Assembly (NCBI GenBank): GCA_963730995.1
Contig: CAVSUB010000013.1
Location: 496,001-560,000 of the forward strand
Length of the DNA stretch: 64,000 bases
Source of the DNA: CAVSUB01 sp963730995
GTDB taxonomy: Bacteria > Acidobacteriota > Vicinamibacteria > Vicinamibacterales > 2-12-FULL-66-21
Direction of reading: 5' to 3'
The notes beneath the pieces are model-generated. The model ran no database searches. It was not told where the DNA came from and saw nothing but the letters and a program-made list of their open reading frames with translations. The translations under genes were made by a program, and so were the position numbers. Positions 26,601 to 34,829 of this stretch are shown here, piece after piece (within the stretch, counting starts at the first letter, position 1; each line of letters starts with the position of its first letter).

Positions 26601-26939
26601 TGCGCGTTTCGCCGCATCGCGGCCGAGCGGCACCGCATGCGCCTCGAGAAAACGCGTGACGTGACCGATCAGCCGCGACGCGGGCAGACCTGCACCCTTG
26701 AGCGGGGGCGTGATCTCATAGGCCTCGAAGAGGCGGTAGCGATCGGCGGCCCCGTAGTCGACCAGCGCGTTGAGCAGCGGATGTCGGAGCCGGGCAAGGG
26801 TCGCGCAGCTGTCGGACCAGACAGCTTGATGCGCGTTCGTGCCTGCGGCGAAGAGGCGAAGGCTGACAGGCGCGCCACGCGCGAGATCCAGCTGCCACCC
26901 TCCGGACGAAATGAACCTGCCTGCGATGAGCTCGCTCAT
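23643..26939 (-). CDS. Very large sigma-54-dependent activator with pseudokinase/ATPase-like, TPR, GAF, AAA+ and Fis domains
   Basis: About 1098 residues from ATG 26939; an ATG eight codons earlier is possible. Residues 1-85 resemble a degraded protein-kinase N-lobe (ATLARLRHPLLNALVDYG, YRLFEAYE) without catalytic Lys or HRD. Near 155-215 there is a degenerate P-loop (RGTMGSGIRTLW, Lys replaced) and a VALFVES strand, like a dead STAND ATPase. Helical TPR-like repeats span about 330-610, and a GAF-like domain about 640-770. The sigma-54 AAA+ domain is intact: ILGESGSGKELVARAIH, GHTRGAFTGAM for sigma-54 contact, and GTLFLDEVGEL. A Fis helix-turn-helix (RSRAARALGVSRQGLAKMLRRLG) ends it. It should activate sigma-54 promoters in response to a bound ligand or partner; targets are unknown. 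Confidence 0.8.
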   Translation of the reverse strand: MSELIAGRFISSGGWQLDLARGAPVSLRLFAAGTNAHQAVWSDSCATLARLRHPLLNALVDYGAADRYRLFEAYEITPPLKGAGLPASRLIGHVTRFLEAHAVPLGRDAAKRAVREVAHGPGPRGRPVGIVLQPRRALDTITDVLRDAAPGGVASIEVRGTMGSGIRTLWILAARAARLEGYVPVSAKALERRPWLAEALLTRHVALFVESGTQPVRAVAAFIARLGAASARRHVLIKFGRAEPGPGAVQVDRMGCTTMQAMLYRDPDEGPCREEVLGGIQAADGHPGALVEWLRAIPLGHEVKPTTLVRESRPEYFTTAAAPERPLAQRRVSAALQSAAARAERLASRGRHAAAIRALDRAIRALEGRVRPLDAARCALALGWILRDRGRNAEAEKRFEHARTLMPDSMEGIQASIAIGTLWTDDDRLIDAEALLRSVHSAAALLEDPQTERAAALALGRCLLWRGRIDEAGAVVAPLLSNAAPACAWALAARIRLASGAAERAGHAASRALECAATSRSGRDAAVASRAMTLVRAAVGDLHGSRQAAIEGLAAASASHLPLTSLRLRAAWLSAHQNAAATREQGDLSAREPQQPGCALEPERLKAHLRAALHRPLPPLLRRQIEAACRTDIEHSPQVAVFDGTIADLRQLLETTQSAPDDQAALEGVADALVRRLRASSVAVFATHEARVVVHAGRPWGADQGIALRAMAANGVVRSARPPCECGAPIRFGGETIGAVACRWSAGTVVNLDHGASVCSAAALAAAANLRGLADRATAIQQDTGWEDLLGTSPSAAELRHAILNAARAPFPVLILGESGSGKELVARAIHRLGPRRNRRLCTINCAAISDELVEAELFGHTRGAFTGAMAERAGLFEEADSGTLFLDEVGELSGRAQAKLLRVLQDGEVRRVGENLPRRVDTRVVSATNRSLEQEVEGGRFRADLRFRLDVIRISVPPLRERATDIPALVAHFWEDAAARVGSRATLAPETVAALTRYDWPGNVRELQNAVASLAVHGPRRGRITPGTLPHQVARAASIEPASFEAAREAFERRFVRAALARAGGQRSRAARALGVSRQGLAKMLRRLGIDGGLEGR

Positions 26940-27051
26940 GCCGCCGCCGCAGTGCAAGCCCATCGCCGGATCGAAACTCAGGGAATTCCGCCGGATGGAC
27001 GCTGTTCAGGCGCCCGGGTGACGCAGAAACTTCGTATACAATTTCTCTCGA

Positions 27052-28254
27052 ATGGTGCGATTTCTGACCGCTGGTGAGTCGCACGGCCGCGCGCTCATCG
27101 TCATCCTCGAAGGCATTCCGGCAGGGCTTTCCCTCGACCTCGATGCGATCACGCGCGAGCTGCGTCGCCGCCAGGGTGGCTACGGGCGCGGCCGGCGGAT
27201 GGTGATCGAGTCGGATGCCGCGCAGATTCTTTCAGGCGTTCGTGCCGGTCAGACCATCGGCAGCCCGATCGCGATGATGATCGAGAACCGCGACTGGGCG
27301 AACTGGCAGTACACGATGCGGGTCACCGAGGAGCCGCCACCCGATGCAGGAGGCGCGCGGCGCGCACCGGTGACCAGGCCACGTCCCGGCCATGCGGACC
27401 TCGCCGGAGTGGCAAAATACGGCCGCTCGGACGTGCGCGACATCCTCGAGCGAGCGAGCGCGCGCGAGACGGCGGCGCGCGTGGCCGCGGGCGCCATCGC
27501 CCGGCAGCTCCTCGCGCACGCGGGCGTCGGTCTGACCAGCCACGTGTTCACGATTGGCAATGCCGGTCTGCCGCCTGATACGCACGTCCCGTTCGACCTC
27601 GCGGCGGCTCTTCCCGATGACTCCCCGGTTCGCTGCGTCGATCCTGCAATCGCGCAGCAGATGATCGCAGGAATTGACGCCGCCAAGGAGGCGGGCGACA
27701 CCCTCGGAGGGGCGTTCGAAGTGATTGCCACGCGTGTGCCGGTCGGGCTCGGCAGCTACGTGCAGTGGGATCGCAAGCTCGACGGCCGGCTCGGCCAGGC
27801 GCTGATGTCGATCCCGGCGATCAAAGCCGTCGGCATCGGGCTCGGGCCGGCGGTCGCCGCTCGGCCTGGCTCCCGCGTTCATGACGAGATCGTCCCGGAT
27901 CCCTTCGGGACCCATATCACCGGGGTAAGCCGGCCTTCGAACAACGCAGGCGGCCTCGAAGGCGGCGTCACCAATGGTGAGGACGTTCGAGTGTCGGCGT
28001 GGATGAAGCCGATCTCGACGCTCATGAAGCCACTACGATCCGTCGATCTCACGACAATGACGGAGTCGCCCGCCGCCATCGAGCGGAGCGACGTCTGCGC
28101 GGTGCCGGCGGCAGCTGTCGTCGGCGAGGCGATGGTCGCGCTCGTACTGGCCGATGCGCTGGTCGACCGCTACGGCGGCGACACGATCGCGGATCTCGAT
28201 CGCGCGCTCGCGGCTTCGTCGGAAGCCGTGCGCGATCGGTTCCAGCCCCAATGA
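27052..28254 (+). CDS. aroC: Chorismate synthase
   Basis: A 400-residue FMN-dependent enzyme making chorismate from EPSP. Signatures are RFLTAGESHGRALIVILEGIPAGL at the N-terminus, RRQGGYGRGRRM, RPRPGHADLAGVAKYG, DVRDILERASARETAARVAAGAIAR, and SRPSNNAGGLEGGVTNGED near the C-terminus. It links this plus-strand operon to the aromatic supra-operon on the other side of the window. A TACAAT box at 27037-27042 lies only nine bases before the ATG, so the mRNA leader may be very short. The downstream def start overlaps the stop (ATGA). Confidence 0.95.
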   Translation: MVRFLTAGESHGRALIVILEGIPAGLSLDLDAITRELRRRQGGYGRGRRMVIESDAAQILSGVRAGQTIGSPIAMMIENRDWANWQYTMRVTEEPPPDAGGARRAPVTRPRPGHADLAGVAKYGRSDVRDILERASARETAARVAAGAIARQLLAHAGVGLTSHVFTIGNAGLPPDTHVPFDLAAALPDDSPVRCVDPAIAQQMIAGIDAAKEAGDTLGGAFEVIATRVPVGLGSYVQWDRKLDGRLGQALMSIPAIKAVGIGLGPAVAARPGSRVHDEIVPDPFGTHITGVSRPSNNAGGLEGGVTNGEDVRVSAWMKPISTLMKPLRSVDLTTMTESPAAIERSDVCAVPAAAVVGEAMVALVLADALVDRYGGDTIADLDRALAASSEAVRDRFQPQ

Positions 28255-28760
28255 TCCGACCGATCCTGCGGTACGGCGACCGTCAGCTGCACGATGCCGC
28301 CTCCGATGTCGCCACCTTCGACGACAACCTTCAGCGGCTCATCGACGACATGATCGAGACGATGTACGCCGCGCCCGGCGTCGGGCTCGCGGCAACGCAG
28401 GTCGGCGTCCCGCTGCGGTTGTTCGTGGTCGATGTGTCCCTGGGTCGCGATCCGAAGGGACTGATCGTGATGATCAACCCGCAAATCGTGATGCGCGACG
28501 GGATGCAGCTCGAAGAGGAGGGATGCCTCAGCGTACCCGGCTTCAACGCGACGGTCGTGCGGCCCGCGCGGGTAACGGTCAAGGGGCTCGATCGGCAGGG
28601 CCAGGAACAGACAATCGAGGGAACCACCCTCCTTGCGCGCGCCTTTCAGCACGAGATCGATCATCTTGACGGCATGGTGTTCATCGATCGACTGCGCGGG
28701 ATCAAGCGCGACATGATCGTGCGCAAAATCCAGAAGCTGAGACGCACCGGAAAATGGTGA
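28251..28760 (+). CDS. def: Peptide deformylase
   Basis: A 169-residue metalloenzyme removing formyl groups from nascent proteins. All three motifs are intact: GVGLAATQVG (residues 43-52), EEGCLSVPG with metal-ligand Cys92, and QHEIDHLDG with the two His ligands and catalytic Glu. The start ATG 28251 overlaps the aroC stop. It is followed by fmt, the usual partner that adds the formyl group. Confidence 0.95.
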   Translation: MIRPILRYGDRQLHDAASDVATFDDNLQRLIDDMIETMYAAPGVGLAATQVGVPLRLFVVDVSLGRDPKGLIVMINPQIVMRDGMQLEEEGCLSVPGFNATVVRPARVTVKGLDRQGQEQTIEGTTLLARAFQHEIDHLDGMVFIDRLRGIKRDMIVRKIQKLRRTGKW

Positions 28761-29710
28761 CCTCTCAGGCGCTGCGCATCGTCTACTTCGGTACGCCGGC
28801 GTTCGCAGTGCCGACGCTCCAGCGATTGCTCGCCTCCCGGCACGCCGTGGCGCTGGTCGTGTCGCAGCCGGATCGGCCGAAAGGACGCGGGCAGCACTTC
28901 GTCCACACAGCTACCAAGGAAGTGGCGCTCGCGCACGGAATCCCTGTTCTGCAGCCGGAGCGTCTGCGGGACGAGGTCTTCCTTCGAGCAGTGGGTGACT
29001 TGCGACCGGATCTCGGCGTGGTAGCAGCCTACGGGCGGCTCCTTCCAGACGCGTTGCTCGCCATCCCGCGCCTGGGCATGATCAACGTGCACGGCTCGAT
29101 TCTCCCCCGGTGGCGCGGTGCAGCGCCCGTCCACCGTGCCATCATCGCCGGCGACGCCGAGACGGGCGTGACGATCATGCGAGTGGTCAAGGAGCTGGAT
29201 GCGGGCGCGATGTTCGCGACCGTCCCCAGGACGATCGGCCCGAACGAGACAAGCGTCGAAGTGGAGCGAGACCTCGCGGAGCTCGGTGCCGGTCTGCTGG
29301 CCGACACCGTAGAAGCACTCGCGGACGGCCGCGCTGTCGAGACGCCCCAGCCACCCGAGGGCGTGACGTACGCGGCCAAGCTGACGAAGGCCGAGAGCGC
29401 CGTGGCGTGGACGGAACCGGCGGCGCAGATTCACAACCTGGTCCGCGGCCTGCAGCCCTGGCCGCTCGTCGCGGCGCGTCTTGCGGATCTTCGCGTGCTC
29501 GTTCACCGGACCGAGCTGACGAACGAGAAGTCGAGTCAACCGGCCGGCACGGTGCTTCGGGCGGCTGGCGACGATCTGGAAGTCGTAGCCGGAGACGGGA
29601 TCGTCATTCGGATCCTGGAGCTCCAGCCAGAAGGACGACGCGTGATGAGGGCGCGGGAGTTCCTCGCCGGGAGGCGGGTCCCGGCGGGCGCGTCGATCGC
29701 GCCGGCATGA
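28754..29710 (+). CDS. fmt: Methionyl-tRNA formyltransferase
   Basis: A 318-residue enzyme using 10-formyl-THF to formylate initiator tRNA. RIVYFGTPAFAVPTLQRLL opens the Rossmann fold. VNVHGSILPRWRGAAPVHRAI (here INVHGSILPRWRGAAP) is the catalytic segment with Asn, His and later Asp, and GAMFATV and YAAKLTKAES follow. The C-terminal OB-like domain includes NLVRGLQPWP. It begins seven bases inside def. Confidence 0.95.
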   Translation: MVTSQALRIVYFGTPAFAVPTLQRLLASRHAVALVVSQPDRPKGRGQHFVHTATKEVALAHGIPVLQPERLRDEVFLRAVGDLRPDLGVVAAYGRLLPDALLAIPRLGMINVHGSILPRWRGAAPVHRAIIAGDAETGVTIMRVVKELDAGAMFATVPRTIGPNETSVEVERDLAELGAGLLADTVEALADGRAVETPQPPEGVTYAAKLTKAESAVAWTEPAAQIHNLVRGLQPWPLVAARLADLRVLVHRTELTNEKSSQPAGTVLRAAGDDLEVVAGDGIVIRILELQPEGRRVMRAREFLAGRRVPAGASIAPA

Positions 29711-31071
29711 TTGCCCCGGCCCGGGTTGCCGCCTACGACGTCCTGCGCATGGTCGGCACGGGAAGCCAGGATCTGCCGCAGGCGCTGGCGAAAGTCCGGT
29801 CCAGGCTCGAAGACGATCGCGATCGCGCGCTTGCGGGAGAGATCGCCACAGGCTCCTTGCGCTGGCAGGCGGCCCTCGATCGCATCGTGTCAGAGGCGAC
29901 CGGCCGGCCGTTGGCTCGGCTCGATCCCGAGGTGCTGGACGTCCTCCGCCTCACGCTGTTCCAGCTGATTCACCTCGATCGTGTCCCCGCGTCCGCGGCG
30001 GTCAACGATGCTGTGAGCCTGACCAAACGCGCCGGCAAGAGCAGCGCCGCGGGTCTCGTGAACGCCGTGCTCAGGCGGGTGAGCCGGGGACGGGACAAGC
30101 TGCAGCTTCCAGTTCGGCCCTCCGATACCACCGACAGCGCGGCCGTCCGCGCGTACTTGTCGGTGACGTTGTCGCAGCCAGCCTGGCTGGCGGACCGGTG
30201 GGTTTCCCGGTACGGCTTCGAGGCGGCCGAATCCTGGGCCGGATTCAACAACGCACCTGCGCCCCTTACACTGCGAATCAACACTCTCAAAACGACCAGG
30301 GAAGCTGTGATCGCCTCACTGGCGCGGGAAGGGGTGCACGTCGAGCCTGGCCGCTTCGGCCCGGATGCGTTGGTGGTGCTCGACGGAAATCCGGTGCTGA
30401 CGACGGTGGCGGGAGACGGCTCCTTCTTCGTCCAGGACGAGGCGTCCCAGCTCGTCGCCCTCTTCGTCGGTGCACGGCCCGGCGAGCGGATCCTGGATAC
30501 CTGCGCATCGCCGGGCGGGAAGACCACAGCGATGGCAGCCGCCATGTCGGACGAAGGCCTGATCGTCGCCACGGACCTCCGCGGCCGCCGCGTCGAGCTT
30601 CTGGCCCGAACGGTCGCGGTTTCAGGTGCGCGCTCGATTCGCGTGCTGCGGGCGGACGCCGAGCAGCCGCTTCCCTTCTCTCCGGTTTTCGATGCCGTCC
30701 TGGTGGACGCACCCTGCTCGGGGCTTGGCATCATCCGGCGCGACCCCGACGTCAAGTGGCGGCGGACGGAAGCAGACTTCGTCGCGCTCGCCTCTGCCCA
30801 GCGCCGCCTCCTGGATCAGGCAGCCGGCGTTCTGCGCACCGGGGGGCGTCTCATTTACGCGACCTGTTCCAGCGAGCCCGAGGAAAACGACGAGGTCGTC
30901 GATGGCTTCCTGGACGCCCGGCCAGACTTCCGGCCTGGTCAGCCCCCGGAACTATCGGAAGCAGTCCAGGCGCTGGTCGATCGGAGAGGTCGAATGCGCA
31001 CTCTTCCGCACAAAGATCGCCTCGAATCGTTTTTCGCCGCGACCTTGGTCAAAAGGTCTGATTCGCAGTAA
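29707..31071 (+). CDS. rsmB: 16S rRNA m5C967 methyltransferase
   Basis: A 454-residue RsmB/Fmu protein. The N-terminal NusB-like domain (ARVAAYDVLRMV, LRLTLFQLIHLDRVPASAAVNDAVSLTK) precedes a SAM methyltransferase domain. FFVQDEASQLVALFVGARPGERILDTCASPGGKTTAMAA is SAM motif I. VLVDAPCSGLGIIRRDPDVKW holds one active Cys, and YATCSSEPEENDEVV the other. ATG 29707 overlaps the fmt stop by four bases. Confidence 0.93.
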   Translation: MIAPARVAAYDVLRMVGTGSQDLPQALAKVRSRLEDDRDRALAGEIATGSLRWQAALDRIVSEATGRPLARLDPEVLDVLRLTLFQLIHLDRVPASAAVNDAVSLTKRAGKSSAAGLVNAVLRRVSRGRDKLQLPVRPSDTTDSAAVRAYLSVTLSQPAWLADRWVSRYGFEAAESWAGFNNAPAPLTLRINTLKTTREAVIASLAREGVHVEPGRFGPDALVVLDGNPVLTTVAGDGSFFVQDEASQLVALFVGARPGERILDTCASPGGKTTAMAAAMSDEGLIVATDLRGRRVELLARTVAVSGARSIRVLRADAEQPLPFSPVFDAVLVDAPCSGLGIIRRDPDVKWRRTEADFVALASAQRRLLDQAAGVLRTGGRLIYATCSSEPEENDEVVDGFLDARPDFRPGQPPELSEAVQALVDRRGRMRTLPHKDRLESFFAATLVKRSDSQ

Positions 31072-31083
31072 ACTTCAAGATTC

Positions 31084-31806
31084 ATGGCACTTACGACGCG
31101 CGTATGGAGCGCGGGCAAGTTGCTCCTGCTCGGCGTAGCGCTGGTGCTGACCTATGTCGTTTTTGCGGCGGCGTCGATGCGAATCGCCATCCGGACGCGT
31201 GAGGTCATGGTTCCGACGCTGACCGGACAATCCGTGAATCAGGCGACAGCCGCGCTCGCCGAGTCTGGGCTGACGCTGAAGGTCGAGGAGTCTCGCCGGT
31301 CGGATCCAAAGGTTCCGGCGGGCCAGATCCTGACGCAGGATCCGCAGGCCGGCGTCCGGACGCGCCCGCAGCGCAGCGTCAAGGTCTGGGTCAGCGCCGG
31401 GCCGCGGTCGAGCATCCTGCCGGCGTTCATCGGGGAATCGGAGCGCACGGCGCAGCTCCGGGTGCAGCAGGACGGCCTGGAATTGGCAGGGATTTCGGAG
31501 ATCAGGTCGGCGGACTACCCGGCTGACGTCGTGGTCGCCCAGACGCCGCCGCCGTCAAGCGCGGGCGGACGAGTTTCGCTGCTGGTCAACCGGGGCGAGC
31601 GCGCGGCCACGTACGTGATGCCCGACCTGATCGGCGTCCACGGTGACCGGGCAGCGGATCTGCTCAGAAACCGCGGCTTCCGGGCCTCGGTCGTCGGGGA
31701 CCATCCCTATCCCGGTGTTCCGGCAGGCATCGTGCTCCGGCAGAATCCGCAGGCAGGATTCCAAATCGCGCCCGGGGAGCCCATCTCCCTCGAAGTCAGC
31801 CGCTGA
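31084..31806 (+). CDS. Membrane-anchored protein with three PASTA domains, no kinase domain
   Basis: A 240-residue protein. A single membrane span lies near residues 11-32 (LLLLGVALVLTYVVFAAAS). Three PASTA domains follow: VMVPTLTGQSVNQATAALAESGLTL, a second starting SSILPAFIGESERTAQLRVQQDGL, and a third VMPDLIGVHGDRAADLLRNRGF. Each ends with the usual Q-P-x-x-G / V-S pattern. PASTA domains bind peptidoglycan or muropeptides and are normally the sensors of Ser/Thr kinases or penicillin-binding proteins. No kinase domain is present in this protein. It sits between rsmB and rpe, 12 bp after rsmB. Confidence 0.85.
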   Translation: MALTTRVWSAGKLLLLGVALVLTYVVFAAASMRIAIRTREVMVPTLTGQSVNQATAALAESGLTLKVEESRRSDPKVPAGQILTQDPQAGVRTRPQRSVKVWVSAGPRSSILPAFIGESERTAQLRVQQDGLELAGISEIRSADYPADVVVAQTPPPSSAGGRVSLLVNRGERAATYVMPDLIGVHGDRAADLLRNRGFRASVVGDHPYPGVPAGIVLRQNPQAGFQIAPGEPISLEVSR

Positions 31807-32477
31807 TGCCCGTCCTGATTGCGCCGTCCATCTTTGCCGCCGATTTCGCGGTCCTGCGGGACCAGCTTGCGGCGCTGGAGGCCGGAGGGGCCGACCTGAT
31901 TCACGTGGACGTCATGGACGGCCACTTCGTGCCGAACCTGACGATGGGACCGGTCATCGTGGAGGCGATCCGGCGCTCCACTCGCCTTCCGCTCGACGTC
32001 CACCTGATGATCACAGACCCCGACCGGTACCTCCAGGCATTCTTCGACGCCGGGGCCTCGCGTCTTGCGGTGCACGTCGAGGTCCTCCCCCACCTGCATC
32101 GCACGATTCATGCGATCAAGAAGCTGGGCATGCGGGCGGGCGTCGCAATCAACCCGGCCACGCCGGTCGGAGCGCTCGAGGAGATCGCCGGGGATCTGGA
32201 CCACGTGCTGGTGATGTCGGTGAACCCGGGGTTCTCGGGTCAGACTTTCATCCCCCGCAGTGAGTCTAAAATCCGTCGTGTGCGTGATCTGCTCGCGCAA
32301 GCGTCGAATCCCGTCGGGATTGGCGTGGACGGCGGCGTCGATACGACCAACGCCGGCCGGATCGTCGGGGCCGGCGCGACGATGCTGGTGGTGGGCAGCG
32401 CTCTTTTCAAGCAGGCGGACCTCGCCCGCGGGATTCGCGATCTTCGCGCCGCGGCCGAGACGGCCCTTTTGCAGTGA
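31806..32477 (+). CDS. rpe: Ribulose-phosphate 3-epimerase
   Basis: A 223-residue TIM barrel of the pentose phosphate pathway. Motifs are LIAPSIFAADFAVL, LIHVDVMDGHFVPNLTMGP with metal ligands His and Asp, PLDVHLMI, LVMSVNPGFSGQTFIP, and IGVDGGVDTTNAGRIVGAGATMLVVGSALF. The ATG shares one base with the PASTA gene stop, and its own stop overlaps the next start. Confidence 0.95.
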   Translation: MPVLIAPSIFAADFAVLRDQLAALEAGGADLIHVDVMDGHFVPNLTMGPVIVEAIRRSTRLPLDVHLMITDPDRYLQAFFDAGASRLAVHVEVLPHLHRTIHAIKKLGMRAGVAINPATPVGALEEIAGDLDHVLVMSVNPGFSGQTFIPRSESKIRRVRDLLAQASNPVGIGVDGGVDTTNAGRIVGAGATMLVVGSALFKQADLARGIRDLRAAAETALLQ

Positions 32478-32875
32478 GCACGGCGTCCTCTTCCTCGACC
32501 GTGCGCGTTCGCTATGCCGAGACCGACCAAATGGGCGTCGTCTACTACGCGAACTACTTCGTGTGGTTCGAGGTGGCGCGCGCCGACCTGCTGCGGACAG
32601 GTGGATGGAGTTATCGCGAGATGGAGCATTCGGGTGTGTCGCTGCCGGTCATCGAGGCGCATTGCGAGTATCGCAAGCCAGCGAAGTACGACGACGAGCT
32701 GGAAGTAGTAACTGAGGGACGACTGCTGTCGCCCGTCCGAATGGAGTTCACGTACGAGGTACGGCGACTGCGCGACGGCGCAGTGGCGGCGGAAGGGCGC
32801 ACCGTGCATGCGGCGCTCGACGCGCGCGGGCGGCCGTGCAAGCTTCCGGCTCGGGTTCGAGAGGTGTTCGCGTGA
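32474..32875 (+). CDS. YbgC/4-hydroxybenzoyl-CoA-type acyl-CoA thioesterase
   Basis: A 133-residue hotdog-fold protein. VRYAETDQMGVVYYANYFVWFEVAR is the family signature with the catalytic Asp. CEYRKPAKYDDELEV follows. YbgC proteins hydrolyse short acyl-CoA or act with the Tol-Pal system. No tol genes are visible in this window. GTG 32474 overlaps the rpe stop (GTGA), and the stop overlaps the GTG of the epimerase gene, so it is firmly in the operon. Confidence 0.85.
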   Translation: MSTASSSSTVRVRYAETDQMGVVYYANYFVWFEVARADLLRTGGWSYREMEHSGVSLPVIEAHCEYRKPAKYDDELEVVTEGRLLSPVRMEFTYEVRRLRDGAVAAEGRTVHAALDARGRPCKLPARVREVFA

Positions 32876-33819
32876 AGGCGCTCGTCACGGGCACGGCAGG
32901 ATTCATCGGTTCGCACCTGACCGCGGCGTTGCTGGACCGCGGTACTGCGGTCGTCGGGATCGACTGCTTCACCGACTACTACGCACGCGCGCTCAAGGAA
33001 GCGAACCTTGCAGTCAACGCCGGGAGGCCCGAGTTCGAGTTCGTCGAGTCGAGCATCCAGATGGCGGATCTGGGTGCCTTGCTCGACGGCGTGACCCACG
33101 TGTTCCACCTGGCGGCGCAGGCCGGCGTGCGAAAGAGCTGGGGTCGCGACTTTCGAACCTACACCGAGCACAACGTGGATGCGTCGCAGCGACTGCTCGA
33201 AGCGTGCGTCGGCCGTCCGATTCAGAAGTTCGTCTACGCCTCCAGCTCCTCTCTTTATGGGGACGCCATGACGATCCCCGTGGCGGAGGATGCGCTGCCC
33301 AGACCGCTGTCGCCGTACGGCGTCACCAAGCTGGCGGCCGAGCATCTCTGTCAGCTCTATTGGGCCAACCATCGCGTCCCGACGACGTCGGTGCGGTACT
33401 TCACGGTCTACGGACCGCGGCAGCGGCCGGACATGGCGTTCCACCGCTTCATCACCGCTGCGCTGACGGACCAGCCCATCACGGTTTACGGCGATGGAAG
33501 CCAGACGCGCGACTTCACGTTCGTGGCGGACGCCGTTGCCGCCACGATCGCCGCCGGCGATTGTGGCGTGCCGGGTCGGGCGTACAACGTCGGTGGCGGC
33601 TCGCGGGTGTCGGTACAGCACGTGCTCGACATACTGGAGCGTCTGAGCGGCCATCCCTTGAAGATCGCGCGCGAAGGCGCGCAGAAAGGCGACGTTCGCG
33701 ACACGTTCGCGGATACTTCATTGGCGCGCCGCGATCTCGGGTTCGCCCCGAAGGTGTCGCTCGAACAGGGTCTCGAAGCGGAGTATCGATGGCTTTCGAC
33801 GTTGCCCGCGCACGCATGA
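32872..33819 (+). CDS. NAD-dependent nucleotide-sugar epimerase/dehydratase (GalE-like SDR)
   Basis: A 315-residue extended SDR. GTAGFIGSHLTAALLDRG is the NAD-binding Rossmann loop. HLAAQAGVRKSW, YASSSSLYG with the catalytic Ser, and SPYGVTKLAAEHL with Tyr-x3-Lys follow. RYFTVYGPRQRPDMAF resembles UDP-glucuronate 4-epimerases. The likely substrate is a UDP- or GDP-sugar for envelope polysaccharide, in line with the sugar genes 3 kb on, but it cannot be fixed from sequence. GTG 32872 was chosen from the four-base overlap with the thioesterase stop. Confidence 0.82.
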   Translation: MKALVTGTAGFIGSHLTAALLDRGTAVVGIDCFTDYYARALKEANLAVNAGRPEFEFVESSIQMADLGALLDGVTHVFHLAAQAGVRKSWGRDFRTYTEHNVDASQRLLEACVGRPIQKFVYASSSSLYGDAMTIPVAEDALPRPLSPYGVTKLAAEHLCQLYWANHRVPTTSVRYFTVYGPRQRPDMAFHRFITAALTDQPITVYGDGSQTRDFTFVADAVAATIAAGDCGVPGRAYNVGGGSRVSVQHVLDILERLSGHPLKIAREGAQKGDVRDTFADTSLARRDLGFAPKVSLEQGLEAEYRWLSTLPAHA

Positions 33820-34776
33820 CCGCCGTGCGCGCGCTCCATCCAGACCGGGAAACTTCACCACGCCGGCCCGCCGAGCGCCCTCGCTCGCCCTTGGACGATG
33901 CAAAGGGCGATGCTGAGGTTCTCGAAAGGTCGCGGGGACCACGTGCCCCACTCCGCCCCGGCGGGCGTGCCGCCGGTGCGCGGCTGGCGTTCGCGTGCCT
34001 CGCGTTGGCGATAGGGCTGACCGGCTGCTCGAGTGCGGCCAAGAAACCGCCCGTAGGCACTCCGGAGCCCGACAAGTTCCTGTTCGACCAAGGTACCGAC
34101 CAGCTCAATCGCAAACACTGGCTCACGGCGCGCGAGTACTTCCGGCAGCTCGTTGACAGCTATCCGCAAAGCCGGTACCGCGCGGACGCCAAACTCGGCG
34201 TCGGCGACACGTACGTGGGCGAGCATTCGTCCGAGGCGTTCGTCCTCGCCGCGAACGAGTTCCGGGAGTTCATGACGTTCTACCCGACGCACGAGCGCGC
34301 GGGATACGCGCAGTTCAAACTGGGAATGACGCACTTCTATCAGATGCACAGTGCGGAACGCGATCAGACCGAGACGCGTGAGGCGATCAAGGAGCTGACC
34401 GCCTTCGTCGAGCGATATCCAAGAGACAACTCGATCTCCGAAGGGCGCGCACGGCTTCGTGAGGCGCGCGATCGACTCAGCCAGGCGGAGTACCGAGTGG
34501 GGTATTTCTACTGGCGCTCGCACTGGTATCCGGGCGCGATCGATCGGTTCAAATCGATACTCGCGTCCGATCCGGCAGTACACGAATCGGGATGCGGTCT
34601 ATTTTCATCTCGCCGACTCGCTGGTCATGATCAAGCGTCCTGCAGAGGCCCTGCCTCTCTACGAGAAGCTGATCAAGGAATTCGAGTCGAGCGAGTACCT
34701 CGCCGAAGCGAACAAGCGATCGACGGCGTTGAAAGCGGAACTAGCCAAGGCAGCGCCAGGATCCGGCGGCTATTGA
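33816..34776 (+). CDS. bamD: BamD-like outer-membrane assembly lipoprotein, one-base frameshift
   Basis: A TPR lipoprotein: the lipobox LTGC follows the hydrophobic run LAFACLALAIG, then PDKFLFDQGTDQLNRKHW and the BamD-type TPR units AREYFRQLVDSYPQSRYRADAKLG, EFREFMTFYPTHERAGYAQFKLG and a later RFKSILASDP. At about 34573 the frame changes. One extra G in GATCCGGCAG separates this from YTNRDAVYFHLADSLVMIKRPAEALPLYEKL, the last TPR, ending at 34776. BamD helps fold beta-barrel proteins at the outer membrane and is usually essential, so an assembly error is likely. The start is uncertain: ATG 33816 overlaps the epimerase stop but leaves about 65 residues before the lipobox. Confidence 0.7.
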
Positions 34777-34829
34777 GGGGTGCTCGACTCGAGGCCCGTA
34801 CTTGCTGATTCAGCGGTGCGTCTTCGGGG

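Noticed and set aside
29110..29706. N-terminal extension of RsmB into fmt
   Set aside because: That stretch is the wrong frame of fmt; ATG 29707 overlapping the fmt stop gives the normal RsmB length.
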